DNA of 7,859 nucleotides, taken from positions 1 to 7,859 of the forward strand of contig JBKPPF010000068.1 in NCBI GenBank assembly GCA_046733475.1, in the 5' to 3' direction. A model generated the notes under the pieces. That model searched no databases. It saw only the letters and a list, made by a program, of their open reading frames with translations, and was not told the origin of the DNA. Both the position numbers and the translations under genes were made by a program. This document shows, piece after piece, positions 5,007-7,859 of the stretch. The stretch comes from DATEOR01 sp046733475. GTDB lineage: Bacteria > Actinomycetota > Thermoleophilia > Gaiellales > Gaiellaceae. Each line of letters begins with the position of its first letter. Position 1 is the stretch's first letter.

Positions 5007-6206
5007 TCACAAGGGCTCAGGCTCCCCCAGCTCCGCTGCGAGCTGGTGACGGACGCGGTCGCGGGCTTCCGCAAAGCGCAGAGCCTCGTACGCGATCAAT
5101 GCAGCGAGCACGACTGCGAGCAGGCCGAGCGTCGCCAGCGCTGGCAGCTCGGTAGCCCCGGGTATGAGGGCGACGACCAGCCCTGCACACGCAAGCCGCT
5201 GCCTGTTCAGCGTGCGGAGGTTGCGCAGACGGAACGCGACGTGCGCGAGCAGGTAGACCCCCGCTCCCCCGAGCAGGGCGGCAGCTGGAATGGAGTCGAG
5301 CGGCTCTCCGACGTCGCCGAGTGTCTTCTTGAGCCCGAGCGCGACCAGCACGATGCCGGCGACCATCGGGAAGTGGACGTACGAGTAGGAGTCACGCGCC
5401 ATCTCGTTCTGCTCGCGGCCGACCGCGGCGCGCGCCAGGCGTCGTGCGGCGACGAGCGCGACGACGTCGAAATAGAGCCACCAGAGTGCCGCAGCCACGG
5501 CTACTCCCAACGTGGCCGCCACGACAACGCCCGCGTCGACACTTCGTTCTGCGCCGACGCCGATCGCGACGATCGACTCGCCAAGCGCGATGATCACGAT
5601 GAGGCCGTGTCGCTCCGCGAAGTGACCCGGGACGAGCTTCCAGCCCTCGGAGCCGGAGAAGTACGGGCCGCCCATGTCAAGTGCCAGCGCGAGCGCCCAC
5701 AGCGCGCCCTGGAGAGTGCCGTCGGTGCCCGAGGCGGCGAGGAGCAGGCCGAGGCCGATCGCAGAACTCCCCGCGAGGCCGACCACGGAGCTGCGCAGCC
5801 CGGGATCGTCGCGGCTAGCGAGCAGGAACAGCGCGATCTGCCCCGCACGCACGACCGCGTAGGCGCAGGCGAAGAGCATTGCCTGGTCGCCGAAGGCACC
5901 CGGTACGCAGAGTGCCGCGACCAGCAGCGCCGCCATCGCGCCAAACATTGATAGACGCACAGCGCCCTCTTCGGGATCGACCACGCTCGTCAGCCAGGCG
6001 TAGCCCACCCACGACCACCAGAGCACGCCGAGCACGAGCAGGCCCCTGCCGAGCCCAGTCCATGTCGGCTCGGCCGCCATCAGCGCGGTGCACTGCGTCA
6101 GCGCCAGCACGAAGACGAGGTCGAAGAACAGTTCGAGCGGCGTGACGCGCTCGGACTGGCGGACGACCGCGGTGAGACGCAGCCCGCGGGTGGGCTCGGT
6201 CTTCAC
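5007..6206 (-). CDS. ltrA: Low temperature requirement protein A (LtrA) family membrane protein
   Basis: A 399-aa integral membrane protein of the LtrA family (PF06772), close to the usual family length. The signatures VTPLELFFDLVFVLALTQ (21-38) and ERHGLIVIIALGESIVAIG (198-216) are diagnostic. About ten or eleven hydrophobic segments are spread over 24-44, 54-76, 82-105, 108-130, 138-159, 165-183, 200-218, 222-250, 273-293, 302-325 and 334-372. The family is named from a Listeria locus needed for growth at low temperature. Its molecular activity is not established. The start is GTG 6206, with only a poor AAAGG abutting it, so translation may be weak or the start may differ by a few codons. 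The charged C-terminus (RDRVRHQLAAELGEPEPL) is probably cytosolic. Related repeats flank the gene on both sides. Confidence 0.88.
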   Translation of the reverse strand: MKTEPTRGLRLTAVVRQSERVTPLELFFDLVFVLALTQCTALMAAEPTWTGLGRGLLVLGVLWWSWVGYAWLTSVVDPEEGAVRLSMFGAMAALLVAALCVPGAFGDQAMLFACAYAVVRAGQIALFLLASRDDPGLRSSVVGLAGSSAIGLGLLLAASGTDGTLQGALWALALALDMGGPYFSGSEGWKLVPGHFAERHGLIVIIALGESIVAIGVGAERSVDAGVVVAATLGVAVAAALWWLYFDVVALVAARRLARAAVGREQNEMARDSYSYVHFPMVAGIVLVALGLKKTLGDVGEPLDSIPAAALLGGAGVYLLAHVAFRLRNLRTLNRQRLACAGLVVALIPGATELPALATLGLLAVVLAALIAYEALRFAEARDRVRHQLAAELGEPEPL

Positions 6207-6300
6207 CTTTGGATTGTCGCAGCGCGCCCGAGGGAGGCGCTCCCGTCGGCTGCTCGGCCTCCTCGACCCAGCGCCTCGCCCGCGCGCGTATGTGTCTGGA

Positions 6301-6347
6301 CGTCGGGCGGGTGGTACCCCCCTGATTCGGCGAAGGGGGTGGGACTC
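6301..6347 (+). repeat. Dispersed motif, copy B (5' side of ltrA)
   Basis: This is the second copy of the motif at 4917-4962, same orientation, 95 bp upstream of the ltrA GTG. Here ACCCCC (6316-6321) pairs perfectly with GGGGGT (6335-6340). Inside that, TTCG (6326-6329) pairs with CGAA (6331-6334), leaving CTGA as a 5' bulge. It may therefore be structured as RNA, or be a DNA-binding motif in the ltrA promoter region. Confidence 0.6.
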
Positions 6348-6461
6348 TCTCTGCTCCGATACGGAACCTCGCCATCCCCCGCATCACCCGCGCGCGTAAT
6401 AGCTGAGCGGCCCGAGGCACCCCTCTCGCAGGACTCCCCTCCCTCGAACAAGTCAAAGGTA

Positions 6462-6480
6462 AGCGGTTTCGCTAACCGCT
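6462..6480. repeat. Perfect 7-bp inverted repeat
   Basis: AGCGGTT (6462-6468) and AACCGCT (6474-6480) flank TCGCT. It lies in the long gene-free interval between ltrA and the small membrane protein gene. There is no T-run on either strand, so it is a hairpin or operator candidate and not a classical terminator. Confidence 0.4.
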
Positions 6481-6642
6481 AGCACCCCCTCACTTCCCTG
6501 TTCATGCGCGATCGCAGAGCGTGCGGGCCAGCGTAGGGCCAGTGGGCAGAAGGCTCTTCCGGATCGATAGTCGGCCGGAGCCAACGGCGGCCAATCTAAT
6601 TCATGGGTGAAGAGACGGCCGCGCACTCCAGAGCTCATGTCT

Positions 6643-6656
6643 GCACCCGGGGGTGC
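6643..6656 (-). repeat. GC-rich palindrome downstream of the small membrane protein gene
   Basis: GCACCC (6643-6648) and GGGTGC (6651-6656) meet around GG, 41 bp after the stop of the minus-strand gene ending at 6698. It may act in 3'-end formation, but there is no U-tract and the 2-nt centre would force a smaller stem in RNA. Confidence 0.3.
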
Positions 6657-6697
6657 GCCATTTCACGATTGGCCGTAGTCGCGAGCCGTCATTGTGC

Positions 6698-7213
6698 CTA
6701 GCCCCCGTAGAGAGCCTTATCGACGGCATACGCGAGAATGACGAGAACGAAGGCCAAGACGCTGATGCCGATCGAGAAGTGCAGGCCGGCGTGAAGGCGA
6801 CGGACCCGGTTCTGCAGGAGAGCGCAGATCTCGCGTATTGCTGCCTCTCGGGAGACGGCTCCAGCCGAGCCCGGGAACCCAGAGGTGATCACAGAGCCAT
6901 CTCGGAGGCGAGTTGGCGTGACTAGCCAGCCGGAAACGATGACGCCGACGGCCAACAAGCCCCAGGCGGCCCATGCAAACGTGTGCGGCAGTGCCTCTTC
7001 GAACGTGAAGAGTTGAGTCCAGAGGGCGATCAGACCGGCAATTTGTGCCGGGACGACGATCGCGGCGCGGGTCTCCAGGCTTGCTGCGTGGGCGCCCAGG
7101 AAATGAACGTACTCCCACGCTTCCTCTTCCCAGGAACTGTGGTCGAGGGCTTCCCCAAGTTGGGGTCCCCGTTCAGTTACCTCGCCCTTTGAGTCGGGGG
7201 GCTGCTCTCTCAT
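6698..7213 (-). CDS. Three-segment membrane protein, DUF5706/PycTM-like layout
   Basis: A 171-aa protein from ATG 7213 with a weak TAGG just upstream. Residues 1-48 are soluble and acidic (SSWEEEAWEYVHF). LETRAAIVVPAQIAGLIALW begins segment 1 (about 50-71), WAAWGLLAVGVIVSGWLV forms segment 2 (79-100), then a soluble stretch with an amphipathic helix AAIREICALLQNRVRRLHAG (124-143), and segment 3 (145-165). A short helix with a charged/KA-like motif, a membrane hairpin, a cytosolic helix rich in Arg and a final membrane segment is the layout I recall for DUF5706, the family of Pycsar PycTM effectors. The match is by architecture, not by a search. No nucleotide cyclase is adjacent. It could equally be an unrelated small membrane protein. 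Confidence 0.6.
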   Translation of the reverse strand: MREQPPDSKGEVTERGPQLGEALDHSSWEEEAWEYVHFLGAHAASLETRAAIVVPAQIAGLIALWTQLFTFEEALPHTFAWAAWGLLAVGVIVSGWLVTPTRLRDGSVITSGFPGSAGAVSREAAIREICALLQNRVRRLHAGLHFSIGISVLAFVLVILAYAVDKALYGG

Positions 7214-7272
7214 CGCCTAGTTCTATGCCTCGATTCCGCACCGAACAAGTGCATCGACCAGCCGTTTCTCCT

Positions 7273-7598
7273 CTACGCCGCACGCGACCATCGGACGAGG
7301 GCCTCGGCAATTCGCTCACAAGACCGCCTGCGGCTGAGGAGTTCCGCGAGGGCGCCCGCAGCTAGACGATTCACCGGAACCGCGGCAAGAAGCGCGAGCA
7401 CCGCCTGACTTTCGCGCAGGCTAACGTCGGCACTTCCTGAAGGAACCGGGCATGCCAGCGGCCGGCGGCTCGCTCGTACTTCTCCGGCTGGTTGTCCGCG
7501 AGCAGCAGTGTCAGCTCGGGGGCTTCGGCGAGGCCGACGAACTGGAGCTCAGACGCGGCCGGCCCGGCGGAAACGCATGTAAGCCGAGCCCTGAGCGG
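7273..7598 (-). pseudogene. Frameshifted small helical protein
   Basis: Two minus-strand frames together read as one protein. The first (open from 7598) gives LQFVGLAEAPELTLLLADN, then PEKYERAAGRWHARFLQEVP. The second continues DVSLRESQAVLALLAAVPV, then ALAELLSRRRSCERIAEALV and ends at TAG 7275-7273. The switch falls at 7429-7430, where one missing base in a proline codon would restore a continuous frame. The first frame also lacks a start codon after a TGA at 7601-7599, so the N-terminus is damaged too. The KYERAA-RWHARF pattern followed by an SL-ES-AVLALLAA helix resembles short helical proteins I associate with Thermoleophilia. Their function is unknown to me. A sequencing error could explain the frameshift but not the missing start. 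Confidence 0.6.
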
Positions 7599-7601
7599 TC
7601 A

Positions 7602-7615
7602 CGAACAAATGTTCT
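7602..7615. promoter_or_regulatory. LexA (SOS) box-like palindrome
   Basis: CGAACAAATGTTCT matches the Gram-positive/actinobacterial LexA consensus CGAAC-RNRY-GTTYG at all but the last base. It sits just upstream of the pseudogene on the minus strand. No intact gene clearly begins next to it, so it may be a leftover operator or chance. Confidence 0.35.
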
Positions 7616-7859
7616 CATAGGGATCAAGCTTCCTCCCTCGAAGCCGATGCAAGCGGGCCGGGGCAATCTCCCTCTCCCGAGTAGGACGCTCGATCAAGGC
7701 CGCAGTGACCAGAGCGTTCACGCCCCGGCCTCTCTTATAGCCTCTCCAGTCAGTTGTGGGGCCAGACAGCCGTTCCCCTGATCGTGCTCGGCGATCCCCG
7801 CGTCGCGTCCCGTTAGGCAACGCGGGTCGGTCCGACTCCGCACTCTTTCTATCGGTAGG
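7616..7859. other. Right-hand end without a supported gene
   Basis: No gene is supported. A minus-strand frame (TTG 7820 to 7599) is Arg-rich and lacks a ribosome-binding site. A perfect 7-bp inverted repeat CCCGCGT (7797-7803)/ACGCGGG (7820-7826) lies near the edge with a 16-nt spacer. The expected far copy of the tRNA-Val end is not present here. Confidence 0.35.

Larger units (their letters stand above)
6348..6697. other. Gene-free interval upstream of ltrA
   Basis: No supported coding sequence. Frames open here are short, antisense or continuations of shadow frames from ltrA. The interval holds a 7-bp inverted repeat at 6462-6480 and a GC palindrome at 6643-6656, listed separately. It must contain the ltrA promoter, but no convincing -35/-10 pair stands out. 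Confidence 0.4.

Noticed and set aside
5046..5951. 301-aa plus-strand open frame antisense to ltrA
   Set aside because: Composition is Arg/Glu/Asp-rich with no fold pattern, and the opposite strand carries clear LtrA family motifs. It is a high-GC shadow frame.
7452..7781. 109-aa plus-strand open frame
   Set aside because: It is antisense to the frame-corrected pseudogene, has no motif and no ribosome-binding site.

Overview
The window is GC-rich, mostly Shine-Dalgarno-led bacterial DNA. A DUF4331 protein, an LtrA-type membrane protein, an FDXHR-type small protein and a relic resembling short helical proteins I associate with Thermoleophilia point to a high-GC soil actinobacterium, possibly class Thermoleophilia. 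That placement rests on family recall, not on a search. No rRNA, complete tRNA, CRISPR array, transposase, replication gene or phage structural gene is visible.

Layout. (1) 1-779, minus strand: start of a DUF4331 gene that runs off the left edge, followed by about 330 bp with no convincing gene. (2) 1108-1149: the 3' part of a tRNA that fits tRNA-Val(GAC), without its 5' half. This is the usual footprint of integration into a tRNA gene. (3) About 1150-3838: a compact mobile-element module. A tyrosine integrase (minus) lies next to the tRNA fragment. Divergent from it is a plus-strand cluster: a small winged-helix excisionase-like protein, an FDXHR-type putative zinc-binding protein overlapping it by ATGA, a free-standing sigma-region-4-like protein, and a 57-aa ribbon-helix-helix protein preceded by a palindromic operator-like sequence. 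The integrase ribosome-binding site lies inside a small inverted repeat. The far attachment site is not in the window, so the right end of the element is undefined. (4) 3839-4330: no recognisable gene, two hairpins. (5) 4331-6206: a flavin-binding split-barrel protein (plus) converging on an ltrA-like gene (minus). The ltrA-like gene is flanked by two related copies of a motif of about 47 nt in the same orientation. (6) 6207-6697: gene-free, with several inverted repeats. (7) 6698-7213, minus: an orphan three-helix membrane protein whose layout resembles DUF5706/PycTM-type effectors. (8) 7273-7598, minus: a frameshifted pseudogene, with a near-consensus Gram-positive LexA-box sequence just upstream. 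The last 240 bp hold no supported gene.

How the parts fit. The integrase, excisionase-like protein and small DNA-binding proteins form a plausible integration/excision and control module. It could be the left end of a larger element or a reduced remnant. The flanking genes look like ordinary chromosomal functions, but without the second attachment site it cannot be said whether any of them are cargo.
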